Below, piece by piece: positions 17,020 to 25,504 of a stretch of DNA of 48,952 nucleotides. A program made the translations under genes and the position numbers. The notes below the pieces were generated by a model that was given only the letters and a program-made list of their open reading frames with translations, did not search any database and was not told the DNA's origin. The stretch covers positions 1 through 48,952 of the forward strand of contig CALCWC010000138.1 of NCBI GenBank assembly GCA_937905985.1. The letters are read 5' to 3'. Each line of letters starts with the position of its first letter. Positions within the stretch are counted from its first letter, which is position 1. This stretch comes from an uncultured Verrucomicrobiales bacterium. GTDB lineage: Bacteria > Verrucomicrobiota > Verrucomicrobiia > Verrucomicrobiales > Akkermansiaceae.

Positions 17020-18867
17020 TTAATTGCCTTCCTTTTCCTGAGCGGCTTCCGCTTCCAGTTTCTGGCGGAGTTTCTCCGGGAGCTTGACCTGGATGTGGAT
17101 ATCGCGGAGCTGGACGGCGTCGACGGTGTCGGGGGCCTCGCACATGAGGTCGACGGCGCGGTTGTTCTTGGGGAAGGGAATGACCTCGCGGATGGATTCG
17201 CATTCGCCGATGAGCATGACCATGCGGTCCAGGCCGAGGGCGATGCCGCCGTGGGGGGGCGCGCCGAAGGAGAACGCGGAGAGCAGGTGTGCGAAGCGCT
17301 CGTTGATGGTCTTCTCGTCCAGGCCCAGCGCGCGGAAGGCGGCGTCCTGGAGGTCGCGCTCATGGATACGCAGGGAACCGCCGCCGAGCTCGTTGCCGTT
17401 GAAGATGACGTCGTACGCCTCGGCACAGAGGTCGGTGGAGATTTCGCCCTTGAGAACCTTGTCCACATGCTCCGGGATGGGGCGGGTGAAGGGGTGGTGG
17501 ATGGCCACGTAGCGGCCTTCCTCCTTGTCCCAGGCGAACATGGGGAAGTGGGTGACCCAGAAGAGGTCGATGTCGTGGTTGTCCTTGAGGATTTCCATGA
17601 AGTCGGCGCACTGCAGGCGCACGCGGCCGAGGATGGTGCAGCTCTGCTCCCACTCGCCTGCGGCGAAGAAGATGCAGTCTCCGCTCTCAATGTTGAGGCG
17701 CTCGCGGAGGGCCTGGAGCTCGGCGTCGGAAAGGCGCTTGGTGACGGGGCTCTTCCACTCGTCGCGGTTGTCCACGTCGCGCACCTTGATGAAGGCGAGA
17801 CCCTTGGCACCGGCCTCCAGGGCGGTCTGGGTGAGGGCGTCCACCTGGCCGACGGAGGGGGCGAAGCCCTTGGCGTTGATGGCCTTGACCACGCCGCCGT
17901 CTGCAATGGCGCCGCTGAAGACGCGGAATTCGCTGTTGGCGAAGATGTCGGAGCAGTCGGTGATCTTTATCTCGAAGCGGCGCTCGGGCTTGTCGGAGCC
18001 GTACTGGTCCATGGCATCATGCCAGGTCATGCGGGGGAAGGGGGTGACAATGTCGCGGCCCACGGATTCCTTGAAGACGCGCTTGAGCATCTCCTCCATC
18101 CAGTGGTAGATATCCTCCGGGGAGATGAAGGAAGCCTCCACGTCCACCTGGGTGAACTCGGGCTGGCGGTCGGCGCGCAGGTCTTCGTCGCGGAAGCAGC
18201 GGGCAATCTGGAAATACTTCTCAAGGCCGGCCACCATGAGCAGCTGCTTGTACTGCTGGGGGCTCTGGGGCAGGGCGTAGAACTTGCCGGGGCTCACGCG
18301 GCTGGGCACCAGGTAGTCGCGGGCACCCTCCGGGGTGGACTTGGAGAGGATGGGGGTCTCCAGCTCCAGGAAGCCCTGCTCGTCCAGGTAGTCGCGCACG
18401 GACTTGGTGATGCGGTGGCGCAGCATCATGTTGCGCTGCATCTCCGGGCGGCGCAAATCCAGGAAACGGTACTTCAGGCGGATATCCTCGTTGGCCACGC
18501 TGCGGTCCAGCTGGAAGGGCAGCACCGCCGCGCGGTTCAGAACCACCAGGCCGTCGGCGTTCACCTCAATCTCGCCCGTGGCCAGATCCGGGTTGGTGGC
18601 GTCAACCTCGTCCGTCTTCAAGCGGGCCACCACGTTACCGGTGACCTGAATCACGGATTCCACGCGCAGGGATTCCGCCTGCTTGGCGAGGTCGGCATGG
18701 TTCTCCGGGTGGAAGACCACCTGGGTCTTGCCCTCGCGGTCGCGCAGGTCGATGAAAATCACGCCGCCGTGGTCGCGCACGGTGTCCACCCAGCCGACGA
18801 GGCGCACGGACTGGCCCACATCGCTCAGGCGGAGTTCATCACAGGTATGTGTTCGGTAACTGTTCAT
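17020..18867 (-). CDS. aspS: aspartyl-tRNA synthetase, bacterial type
   Basis: 615 residues, close to the usual ~590 of the bacterial form. Anticodon-binding OB fold (1-~110), class II core with motif 2 FRDEDLRADRQPEFTQ, bacterial GAD insertion (~residues 290-420), motif 3 GGIALGLDRMVM. Residue 33 is His (VRDHGGVIF). In studied bacterial AspRS, a His at this place (as in Pseudomonas aeruginosa) goes with non-discriminating enzymes that also charge tRNA-Asn, so this organism may use the GatCAB route to Asn-tRNA. A strong promoter (18929-18956) gives a ~55-nt leader, and a terminator follows. Confidence 0.97.
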   Translation of the reverse strand: MNSYRTHTCDELRLSDVGQSVRLVGWVDTVRDHGGVIFIDLRDREGKTQVVFHPENHADLAKQAESLRVESVIQVTGNVVARLKTDEVDATNPDLATGEIEVNADGLVVLNRAAVLPFQLDRSVANEDIRLKYRFLDLRRPEMQRNMMLRHRITKSVRDYLDEQGFLELETPILSKSTPEGARDYLVPSRVSPGKFYALPQSPQQYKQLLMVAGLEKYFQIARCFRDEDLRADRQPEFTQVDVEASFISPEDIYHWMEEMLKRVFKESVGRDIVTPFPRMTWHDAMDQYGSDKPERRFEIKITDCSDIFANSEFRVFSGAIADGGVVKAINAKGFAPSVGQVDALTQTALEAGAKGLAFIKVRDVDNRDEWKSPVTKRLSDAELQALRERLNIESGDCIFFAAGEWEQSCTILGRVRLQCADFMEILKDNHDIDLFWVTHFPMFAWDKEEGRYVAIHHPFTRPIPEHVDKVLKGEISTDLCAEAYDVIFNGNELGGGSLRIHERDLQDAAFRALGLDEKTINERFAHLLSAFSFGAPPHGGIALGLDRMVMLIGECESIREVIPFPKNNRAVDLMCEAPDTVDAVQLRDIHIQVKLPEKLRQKLEAEAAQEKEGN

Positions 18868-18928
18868 GGCATATGTAATGGTGAAATGGAGATGTTGCTC
18901 CGCGCATAAAGCCCGCGAGAGCGCGCAG

Positions 18929-18956
18929 AGTATACGCGCGCGTGTCCCAATGTCAA
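18929..18956 (-). promoter_or_regulatory. promoter of aspS
   Basis: TTGACA (18956-18951), 16-bp spacer, TATACT (18934-18929). The start codon lies 61 nt beyond the -10 box. Confidence 0.75.
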
Positions 18957-18990
18957 GACTGTTTTTTGCGGCGTGTTTGGAAAAAGGGCC

Positions 18991-20844
18991 TTACACATCA
19001 TCCCATGCAGAGCCGCTGCGCGAGGCATAGAGGGGGTGGCTCCAAAGGCGGCGGGCCATGATGCCGGGGGAGGCGATGCCGAGCAGGAAGCGGCGGCGTT
19101 GCGCGTCGCGGTCGAACTCCGGCATCTCGGTTGCATCGTCGCTCTCCGCGGTGGCGGGGCAGGGGGGCTGCTGGGGCAGGGCGGGGACGCAGTGGAGGCA
19201 CGCGGAGCAATGGCCGCAGGGTGGCATGGATTCATCCGCAAAGTATCGCTGCAGGGCATCGTTGATGCAGTGCGGGGAGGCGAGCATCTGCAGCAGGGTG
19301 TCCAGACGCGCCAAATCCGCCCGGCAGCGGCGGGTGTAGGACGAGGAAAGCTCATCCGCCACCTCGCGGGCATCGGCGGGCCCGGTGGCGTGCAGGCAGA
19401 CCGCCTGCTGGCGCAGCGTAAGCTTCCATTCGCCTGCGGCCTCGCACTCGCGCAGCTGGTCCATGGCCTCGGCGTAGGAGCATCCCCAGGCATCGGCGGC
19501 ATCCGCCACCTCGCCGTCGCGGTGGGCATCCAGCCATTGCAGGCGCGCGGCTTCGTCGGCATCTCGGCCATCCAGGATGGTGCCCATCGGGAAAAGGGGC
19601 TTCACCTTGTAGAACTTGCAGCCATAGGCTTCCGGCTCCACGGCGTGCATGTCTTGGAGACGCTGCATAAGGCGCAGCGGCACGTCATCCGGTACATCGC
19701 AGGAGGTGGTGAGTTCCCAGAACGATACGACCCGTTGCGCAGAGGGCAGCATCCAGCGCGCGGCGCGCAGCACGCCTTCCGCATCCGGCTCTGCCGCGCG
19801 GATGCGGTTGCGGGCGTCCAGGATATCCGCTGCATCCAGCAGCACCAGACTGGTGCAGGGAGCGCCATCGCGCCCGGCGCGGCCGCTCTCCTGCAGGTAG
19901 GCCTCCGGCGAGCCCGGCACGCAGAAGTGCACCACGGAGCGCACGTCCGGCTTGTCTACGCCCATGCCGAAGGCAATGGTGGCGGTGAGCACCTGGAGCT
20001 TGTTGGCCAGGAAATCGTCCTGCAGCTGCTCGCGCAGCTCCGCGGGCTGTCCCGCATGGTATCCGGCGGCGCGGAAGCCGCATTCCGCCAGGCGGGCGGC
20101 AAGGGATTCCGTTTCCTTGCGCGCGCGGCAATAGACGATGGCGGGGAGGTGCGCCCCGTCGTCGGACTGCAGGAAGTCCACCAGGGCGCGGAATCGGTCG
20201 TCCGGCGCGGCGGCAATGCGCGTGATGTTGGGGCGGTACGGCGGCAGGGAGATGATGTTCTCCCGTGCAATGGAAAAGGTTTTTGCCAAATCCTGCTGCA
20301 CGCGCGAGGTGGCGGTGGCGGTGAGTGCCATCACGCAGCGGAACGGCCTTTGCGCCGCCCATTGCGCGAGCCTCAGGTAGTCCGGGCGGAAACTGTGCCC
20401 CCATTCGGAGACGCAGTGCGCCTCGTCCACCACAAACAGCGTGAGAGGCGCGGCGGAAAGTGCCTCCTGCAGCGCGTGGTTCTCCAGGGATTCCGGTGCC
20501 ACGAACAACAACCTCAGCGCGCCCGATGCCACATCGCGCAGCACGCCCGCGCGCTCGTCGTCCTCCAGCGTGGAATCGAACCGGGCGGCGGGTATGCCCA
20601 GCTTGGCCAGCCCCTCGCTCTGGTCGCGCATGAGCGCAATGAGGGGCGACACCACCACGCTCACGCCGCCGAGCAACACGGCGGCCGCCTGGTAGCACAG
20701 GCTCTTGCCGTGGCCGGTGGGCAGCACGCCCAGCGTGTTCTCCCCGCGCAGGGCGCGCTCCAGCAAATCGCGCTGCGCGTCGCGCCAGCCATCCTTGCCG
20801 AAAAGCGCCAACACGCGCCCCTCCTGCTCGGCGGTTAGCTCCAT
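18991..20844 (-). CDS. RecQ-family ATP-dependent DNA helicase
   Basis: 617 residues. SF2 motifs: TGHGKS (43-48), VVSPLIALMRDQ, DEAH (140-143) with the RecQ aromatic loop region SEWGHSFRPDY, TATAT, and C-terminal motifs TATIAFGMGVDKPD and QESGRAGRDG. The RecQ zinc cysteines keep the E. coli spacing C-x16-C-x2-C-x2-C (526, 543, 546, 549), but they lie ~145 residues later than usual; a helical region of unknown fold separates them from the helicase core. No HRDC domain. Role: unwinding in recombination or repair. Its 5' flank carries element E2, whose heptamers form a TTGTAA-N18-TAAATC promoter-like pair. Confidence 0.9.
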   Translation of the reverse strand: MELTAEQEGRVLALFGKDGWRDAQRDLLERALRGENTLGVLPTGHGKSLCYQAAAVLLGGVSVVVSPLIALMRDQSEGLAKLGIPAARFDSTLEDDERAGVLRDVASGALRLLFVAPESLENHALQEALSAAPLTLFVVDEAHCVSEWGHSFRPDYLRLAQWAAQRPFRCVMALTATATSRVQQDLAKTFSIARENIISLPPYRPNITRIAAAPDDRFRALVDFLQSDDGAHLPAIVYCRARKETESLAARLAECGFRAAGYHAGQPAELREQLQDDFLANKLQVLTATIAFGMGVDKPDVRSVVHFCVPGSPEAYLQESGRAGRDGAPCTSLVLLDAADILDARNRIRAAEPDAEGVLRAARWMLPSAQRVVSFWELTTSCDVPDDVPLRLMQRLQDMHAVEPEAYGCKFYKVKPLFPMGTILDGRDADEAARLQWLDAHRDGEVADAADAWGCSYAEAMDQLRECEAAGEWKLTLRQQAVCLHATGPADAREVADELSSSYTRRCRADLARLDTLLQMLASPHCINDALQRYFADESMPPCGHCSACLHCVPALPQQPPCPATAESDDATEMPEFDRDAQRRRFLLGIASPGIMARRLWSHPLYASRSGSAWDDV

Positions 20845-20847
20845 GAT

Positions 20848-20956
20848 GGATTTACAATTTACGATTTACAATTTACAATTTGGGAATGAGGCGCGGCCTT
20901 GCCGCGCGTGAATCGCCAATTTGTACATTGTACTTTGTCCTTTGTACATTGTACAT
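20848..20956 (+). repeat. dispersed array-hairpin element, copy E2
   Basis: Four ATTTAC(A/G) units (20850-20877), ATTTGGG linker, a perfect GC hairpin GCGCGGC-ctt-GCCGCGC (20891-20907), then five 7-bp units of the TTTGTAC/ATTGTAC type (20920-20954). It fills the space between the convergent end of the LysM lipoprotein and the start of recQ-like; nothing else is seen there. Confidence 0.9.
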
Positions 20957-20961
20957 CCTGC

Positions 20962-22077
20962 TCAGGGTTTCACCTTGATTTTCTGGCCGATTTGCAGACG
21001 GCGCACATCCTTGTCGGTGAAGTGGTTGATTTCCATGAGCTTCTTCAGGGGAATCTTGTACTTCTTGGCCACGCTGGCGGGGGATTCTCCCTTGGCCAGA
21101 ATGTGGTAGCCGTCGCCGGAGTCCGCAGCCGGTTCAGGTTTGGGCTGCTCCGCCGCCACGGGTGCCGGTGCGGGCTTGGGTTGCTCCGCCGCCACAGGTG
21201 CCGGTGCGGGCTTGGGTTTCTTGTTGTTTTGGGCCACGCTGGTGGTGGCGGGGGTCTCCTTCGTGGCGGTTTCCACGGTGGCGGGTGCAGACGGGGTCTG
21301 CTGCCCCGCTACGCGGTCGGTGGGGAAGGTCTCTCCGGGGTGTTCAATGGCAAAGAGTGCGCGGGCGGCCTTCTCGTTGCCCTGGGCTGTGGCGCGCTGC
21401 AGCCAGCGCTTCGCATCGATGATGTTGGCCTCCACGCCGCGTCCGTCACGGTAGCAGATGCCGAGCATGAATTGGGCGTCCGACTGGTTGTTGCTCGCGG
21501 CCTTGTTGCACCACTTGAAAAATTCCTCCACGCTGGTGGCAATGCCCTTGCCGGTAACATAGCAGCGGGCCACGTTGAACTGCGCCTCCTTGTCGCCGCC
21601 CTCCGCAGCCAGATAGTAGCAGGCAAAGGCTTTCTGGTCGCTCTGCTCCACGCCTGCGCCGCGCGCGTACAGGATGCCCAGATTGTTGAGAGATGCCATG
21701 TCGCCGTCCGTGGCGGCTTGGTGCAGCTTCACCACGGCCTCCGGTGCTCCGGCGGGAAGCTCCGGGATGGCGAGGTCCGCCGGAATGGCGGGCACGGGCG
21801 TGGCTTCTTGCGGTTCCACTTCCTCGGCTGTTTCCTCATCTGCGGGTTCAGCCTGGGGCTGCGGGATTTGCGGCTGGGCCTGGGGCTCCGGCTGCGCGGC
21901 CGGTTCCGCGGGCTGTTCCGCGGCGGGCTGCGGTTGCGTCTGCGGCTGTTCCGCGGCGGGCTTCTCCACGGGGGAGGTTTCTGTCTTGGTTTTGTCGTCT
22001 CCGCAGCTGCAGAGCATGGCAGCGGCTGCTAATCCCAATCCGGCGGCCAGCGTTTGCTTATGGAATTTCATCTTCAT
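20962..22077 (-). CDS. lipoprotein with Sel1-like repeats and C-terminal LysM domain
   Basis: 371 residues. Signal peptide with a lipobox ending LCSC. A Pro/Glu/Gln-rich linker (~25-105) is followed by Sel1-like repeats (NNLGILYARGAGVEQ, AQFNVARCYVTGKGI, AQFMLGICYRDGRGVE). Then comes a second Pro/Ala linker with a 12-residue exact duplication (36-bp tandem repeat around 21140-21215), and a LysM domain (YHILAKGESPASVAKKYKI to IGQKIKVKP). It is probably outer-membrane anchored and binds peptidoglycan or a glycan, with the Sel1 part as scaffold. Promoter at 22129-22157. Monocistronic. Confidence 0.85.
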   Translation of the reverse strand: MKMKFHKQTLAAGLGLAAAAMLCSCGDDKTKTETSPVEKPAAEQPQTQPQPAAEQPAEPAAQPEPQAQPQIPQPQAEPADEETAEEVEPQEATPVPAIPADLAIPELPAGAPEAVVKLHQAATDGDMASLNNLGILYARGAGVEQSDQKAFACYYLAAEGGDKEAQFNVARCYVTGKGIATSVEEFFKWCNKAASNNQSDAQFMLGICYRDGRGVEANIIDAKRWLQRATAQGNEKAARALFAIEHPGETFPTDRVAGQQTPSAPATVETATKETPATTSVAQNNKKPKPAPAPVAAEQPKPAPAPVAAEQPKPEPAADSGDGYHILAKGESPASVAKKYKIPLKKLMEINHFTDKDVRRLQIGQKIKVKP

Positions 22078-22128
22078 GGAAAGAGTTTGCGAGTTTTTCT
22101 AAAATCCGGGTTTCACCACCCGCCTGCT

Positions 22129-22157
22129 AGCCTATCATGCCTCTGCTTGTGTGTCAA
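22129..22157 (-). promoter_or_regulatory. promoter of the Sel1/LysM lipoprotein gene
   Basis: TTGACA (22157-22152), 17-bp spacer, TAGGCT (22134-22129). The leader is ~45 nt. Confidence 0.6.
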
Positions 22158-22415
22158 GGAATCGTTTTGCCGTGTGCATTCCTTGCCTATGACTCCCCTC
22201 ATGGCGGCGGTGCCGGGCCTGTGAAAGGGGGGGCTTACGGCATGCTCCCTATTCCCGTGCTGAACCTATGAAATGCGCCGTCTCTGACGGTGGGCTGTGA
22301 AGCACGCCTGAGACGCGGGGGAATTGAACCCCGCCATGCGGACGAATTTTGCCCTTGTGTCTTGAAAAACGATGCTTCCCCTGTCATATTTTTGTCCTTT
22401 TTTGTGAAAATACCC

Positions 22416-22444
22416 TTGCATGCAACATCGAAAGGTGTTAAAAT
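22416..22444 (+). promoter_or_regulatory. promoter of the HTH/basic coiled-coil gene
   Basis: TTGCAT (22416-22421), 17-bp spacer, TAAAAT (22439-22444), 25 nt to the ATG. Confidence 0.65.
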
Positions 22445-22469
22445 TGCTGCGGCATAAAGCCTCAATATT

Positions 22470-22877
22470 ATGGCTAGAACTCATACAACGTACACGCCTG
22501 AGGATAAGAAAAGCATCATTATGAGCATCCTCACGAAGAAGACCACCATCCAGAATATTGCCAAGGAGAAGAATGTGGCTCCTACCCTGGTGTCTCTCTG
22601 GAAGAAGCAGGCGGAAGACGCCATTTTTGCCCGCTTCCAGCCCCAGCCCCGCGGCCGCCGAAAGGCCACCGCTTCCAAGGCCGAGGCCAAGAGCAGCATC
22701 CAAAGCTCCCGCATGGAGGCTCGCAAGGCCAAGACCCGCGCCAAGCGCCTGGAGGCCAAGCTCAAGGAATCCCGCGAGCGCGTGGAGGTCCTGGAGACCG
22801 GCCTGCGCAAGCTGGTGGAGGAACTGGGCTTCCGCATGGTGAAGGCCCGCCGTCCGCGCCGCGCCAAGAAGGCATAA
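22470..22877 (+). CDS. small HTH protein with basic coiled coil (transposase OrfA-like N-terminus)
   Basis: 135 residues. Residues ~8-50 (YTPEDKKSIIMSILTKKT, IQNIAKEKNVAPTLVSLW) match the HTH of IS3-type OrfA proteins. There is no OrfB, no terminal repeat and a proper own promoter, so this is probably a domesticated DNA-binding protein. Residues ~60-118 form a basic Ala/Lys/Arg/Glu helix (MEARKAKTRAKRLEAKLKES, heptad-like), and the tail is Arg/Lys-rich (RRPRRAKKA), like histone-H1-like tails. Likely a DNA-binding dimer, either a regulator or nucleoid protein. A GC stem-loop (22898-22929) follows the stop. Confidence 0.6.
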   Translation: MARTHTTYTPEDKKSIIMSILTKKTTIQNIAKEKNVAPTLVSLWKKQAEDAIFARFQPQPRGRRKATASKAEAKSSIQSSRMEARKAKTRAKRLEAKLKESRERVEVLETGLRKLVEELGFRMVKARRPRRAKKA

Positions 22878-23077
22878 GGCCCGGATGCCGTTTGCAGCCG
22901 CGGCCGGTGCTCTCTCGCCACGGCCGCGGGGCGGCGTTCCATTTCCCCGCCGATTGTGTCATCATTCCAAAAGAAGGTGGCACAACGGCGGGTTTTTAGG
23001 CATAGTATACAGCGTGCCTGGCCGGCAGCGCGTATCAAACCATGCGCCCGGCCGACCCTTCAGCATATTTTTTCCAT

Positions 23078-25303
23078 ATGAACACGATGATCAACCAGTG
23101 GATGCGCCGCGCGCGCACAATGGGTGCCGTGGCCGCGATGGCTTTCGGCGTTATGGCCCCGGCCGTCCAGGCCGCGCCCGACTATGACCAGATTGGGCAG
23201 ATATTCGCCCGCCTGATACAGGGCTCCCATGTGAGCCACGCCCTGTTCACGCAGGACATGTACAAGAAGTTTTTCGACAACTACATCCAGATGCAGGACC
23301 CGCAGCACCTGTTCCTTTCGCAGGCGGATGTGGATGCGCTGTACGAGCAGTACGGCAGCACGTTTGGCGACTACCTGGTGACGGGCGAGACCACCAAGCT
23401 GGCGGAGGCTATGTACGGCGTCTTCCAGGAGAAGGCCCTCAACCGTATCGCCCAGGCGGAGAAGATGATTACCGAGATGGACGGCAAGCTGCCCGCCTTT
23501 GATTCCGACCGCAACATCCCGCGCACCCGCCGCAAGCTCCCCCGCGCCAAGGACGACGCCGAGCTGGACCAGGTGTGGAAGGACCAGGTGGAGGACATGC
23601 TGCTCTCCGAGGTGAGCCGCCGCGAGAACATGGCCAAGCTGGCCGCCGCCAAGGGCAAGCCCGACCCCAACGCCAAGGAAATGTCCGTGCATGAGAAAAT
23701 GCTCTCCCGTCTCAAGCGCATGCGCTCCGACTTTGTGGAGGCGGACCGCGAGGACATGGTCTCCTTCCTGCTCAACGCCGTGGCCCGCGTGTACGACCCG
23801 CACAGCGACTACATGGGCGCCCGCGAGGAACAGCGCTTCAAGGACATGCTCAAGGCCTCCATCGTGGGCATCGGCGCACGTCTCAAGGCGGACGACGACG
23901 GCTCCACCACCATTGAGGGTATCGTCAAGGGCGGCCCCGCCGCCAAGAGCGGCCAGCTCAAGCTCGGTGACCACATCGTGGCCGTCTCCGAGGATGGCGA
24001 GAACTGGACGGACATCATGTTCCTGAGCATCGACAAGGTGGTGGACCACATCCGAGGCAAGGCCGGGCAGTCCATCAGCATGCGCGTGCAGGATGCGGAC
24101 ACCGGGGAATCCCGCGTGGTCACCATCACGCGAGACGTGGTGCCCATGTCCGAGGAAATGGCCAGCGGCAAGATTGTGGAGATGAAGGCCAAGGACAGCT
24201 CCGGCAACCCCGCCACCTACAAGCTGGGCATCCTCACGCTGCCCTCCTTCTACATGGACCTTGACGCCAACGAGGTGCACTGCGCCGCTGACGTGAAGCG
24301 CATCCTCACCCGCATGATCGGCGAGGGCGTGCAGGGCCTGGTGGTGGACCTCCGCTTCAACGGCGGCGGCTCCCTGGAGGAGGTGCGCAAGATGGTGGGC
24401 CTGTTCACCGGTGCCGGCCCCGTGGTGCAGGTGAAGGACTCCCGCGGCCAGGTGGAGAAAATCACCGTGAGCGGCAAGCCCCTGTTCAACGGACAGGTGG
24501 TGGTGCTCATCAACAAGCTCAGCGCCTCCGCCTCTGAAATCTTCGCCGGCGCCATGGCGGACTACGGCCGCGCGCTTATCGTGGGCGACCCCACCAGCTT
24601 CGGCAAGGGTACCGTCCAGCTGCCGCGTGACCTGGCCGCCTTCATGCCATACTTCTCACGCCAGGAGGGCTGCGGCCTCATCAAGGTCACCACGCAGAAG
24701 TTCTACCGCATCTGCGGCGCCTCCACCCAGCTCAAGGGTGTGGCCAGCGATATCGTCATCCCCTCCATCACCCAGGGCTTCCGCATTGGTGAAGGCGAGC
24801 AGGACTACGTCCTCCCCTACGATGAAATCCCCTCCGCAGGCGGCTACGTCAAGAGCGACCGCATCGCACGCATCCTGCCGGATATCCTCAAGAAGAGCCA
24901 GCAGCGCATGAAGCAGGACAAGGACCTCCAATACTACCAGGAGGATGCAGACCGCGCCGACAAGCGGTACGAGGAGAACTCCATCTCCCTCAACAAGCAG
25001 AAGCGCCAGGACGAGAACAACACCCTCCTGGAGCGCAAGAAGGCCATTGATGCCGAGCGCAAGGTGCGCTACGAGCAAATGGCCAAGCAGGACGAGAAGG
25101 ACCTGGTCATCTACCGCCTCAACCTGGATGACGTGGAGGCGGAGAAGCTGCCCCTCGCCACCAAGGAGGACAAGGACAAGTTCATGGACATGGCCGACAA
25201 CCCCGAGGACGAGCTGGTGGAAACCCCGGACTTCCCCTCCGACATCGATCCCGTCATGCGCGAATCCATGAACATCGTGAAGGACATGATCGACACCCCG
25301 TAA
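23078..25303 (+). CDS. prc: periplasmic C-terminal processing protease, Tsp/Prc family (S41A)
   Basis: 741 residues from the ATG at 23078, which opens a signal peptide ending VQA-APD. The order matches E. coli Tsp: N-terminal helical domain, PDZ (~residues 245-335, VGIGARLKADDDGSTTIEGI), S41 core, DUF3340-like helical tail rich in Lys/Glu. The dyad is Ser484 in SASASEIFAGAMADYG and Lys510 in SFGKGTVQ. It cleaves proteins from non-polar C-termini in the periplasm, with roles in envelope quality control and lipoprotein or peptidoglycan-hydrolase turnover. Monocistronic; TATACA at 23006-23011 is a possible -10 box without a good -35 box. Terminator-like hairpin at 25405-25435. Confidence 0.92.
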   Translation: MNTMINQWMRRARTMGAVAAMAFGVMAPAVQAAPDYDQIGQIFARLIQGSHVSHALFTQDMYKKFFDNYIQMQDPQHLFLSQADVDALYEQYGSTFGDYLVTGETTKLAEAMYGVFQEKALNRIAQAEKMITEMDGKLPAFDSDRNIPRTRRKLPRAKDDAELDQVWKDQVEDMLLSEVSRRENMAKLAAAKGKPDPNAKEMSVHEKMLSRLKRMRSDFVEADREDMVSFLLNAVARVYDPHSDYMGAREEQRFKDMLKASIVGIGARLKADDDGSTTIEGIVKGGPAAKSGQLKLGDHIVAVSEDGENWTDIMFLSIDKVVDHIRGKAGQSISMRVQDADTGESRVVTITRDVVPMSEEMASGKIVEMKAKDSSGNPATYKLGILTLPSFYMDLDANEVHCAADVKRILTRMIGEGVQGLVVDLRFNGGGSLEEVRKMVGLFTGAGPVVQVKDSRGQVEKITVSGKPLFNGQVVVLINKLSASASEIFAGAMADYGRALIVGDPTSFGKGTVQLPRDLAAFMPYFSRQEGCGLIKVTTQKFYRICGASTQLKGVASDIVIPSITQGFRIGEGEQDYVLPYDEIPSAGGYVKSDRIARILPDILKKSQQRMKQDKDLQYYQEDADRADKRYEENSISLNKQKRQDENNTLLERKKAIDAERKVRYEQMAKQDEKDLVIYRLNLDDVEAEKLPLATKEDKDKFMDMADNPEDELVETPDFPSDIDPVMRESMNIVKDMIDTP

Positions 25304-25404
25304 GGATTTACAATTTACGATTGACGATTTACCCGTCTCCGCCAAGGCTACGCCGAGGCAAGCAATTTGGGAATATAGGCGCGCGTTGCGCGCGGGAATT
25401 TCAA
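25304..25404 (+). repeat. dispersed array-hairpin element, copy E3
   Basis: Heptamers ATTTACA, ATTTACG, ATTGACG, ATTTACC (25306-25333), a ~30-bp spacer, then the linker ATTTGGGAATATAG and the hairpin GCGCGC-gtt-GCGCGC (25379-25393), followed by GGGAATTTC. The linker-hairpin part matches copy E5 at 35097-35122 read on the opposite strand. Confidence 0.9.
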
Positions 25405-25435
25405 CGGTTCGTTCGGCGACATGCCGAACGAACCG
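25405..25435. terminator. perfect 13-bp stem-loop behind the protease gene
   Basis: CGGTTCGTTCGGC / GCCGAACGAACCG with a 5-nt loop, followed on the plus strand by AATTTTCTT. Probable terminator of prc, sitting directly before the GH2 promoter. Confidence 0.65.
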
Positions 25436-25442
25436 AATTTTC

Positions 25443-25471
25443 TTGCGCGCGCGAGGCGGGGGTGGTAGAAT
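25443..25471 (+). promoter_or_regulatory. promoter of the GH2 gene
   Basis: TTGCGC (25443-25448), 17-bp spacer, TAGAAT (25466-25471), 33 nt to the ATG. Confidence 0.6.
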
Positions 25472-25504
25472 GGGGCGGTAGCAACCGCACCAACGAATAA
25501 CGTT

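Larger units (their letters stand above)
22078..22469. other. 392-bp intergenic region
   Basis: Contains the LysM-gene promoter (22129-22157), a GC stem-loop at 22315-22335 (CGGGG/CCCCG around GAATTGAA), and the promoter of the HTH gene (22416-22444). On the minus strand the stem-loop resembles a tRNA T-arm, but no other tRNA parts are present. No convincing ORF seen. Confidence 0.6.

Noticed and set aside
16929..17906. Long N-terminal extension joining the small ORFan to a frame opposite aspS
   Set aside because: The frame crosses the aspS terminator, and the upstream part is a Ser/Pro/Arg-rich shadow of aspS.
22315..22335. tRNA or tmRNA 3' end on the minus strand (T-arm-like stem-loop)
   Set aside because: No acceptor stem partner, D-arm, anticodon arm, CCA or tag-peptide region within reach; the T-stem also has a mismatch.
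22470..22877. Complete IS3-family insertion sequence
   Set aside because: No OrfB, no terminal inverted repeats, no target duplication; own promoter instead.
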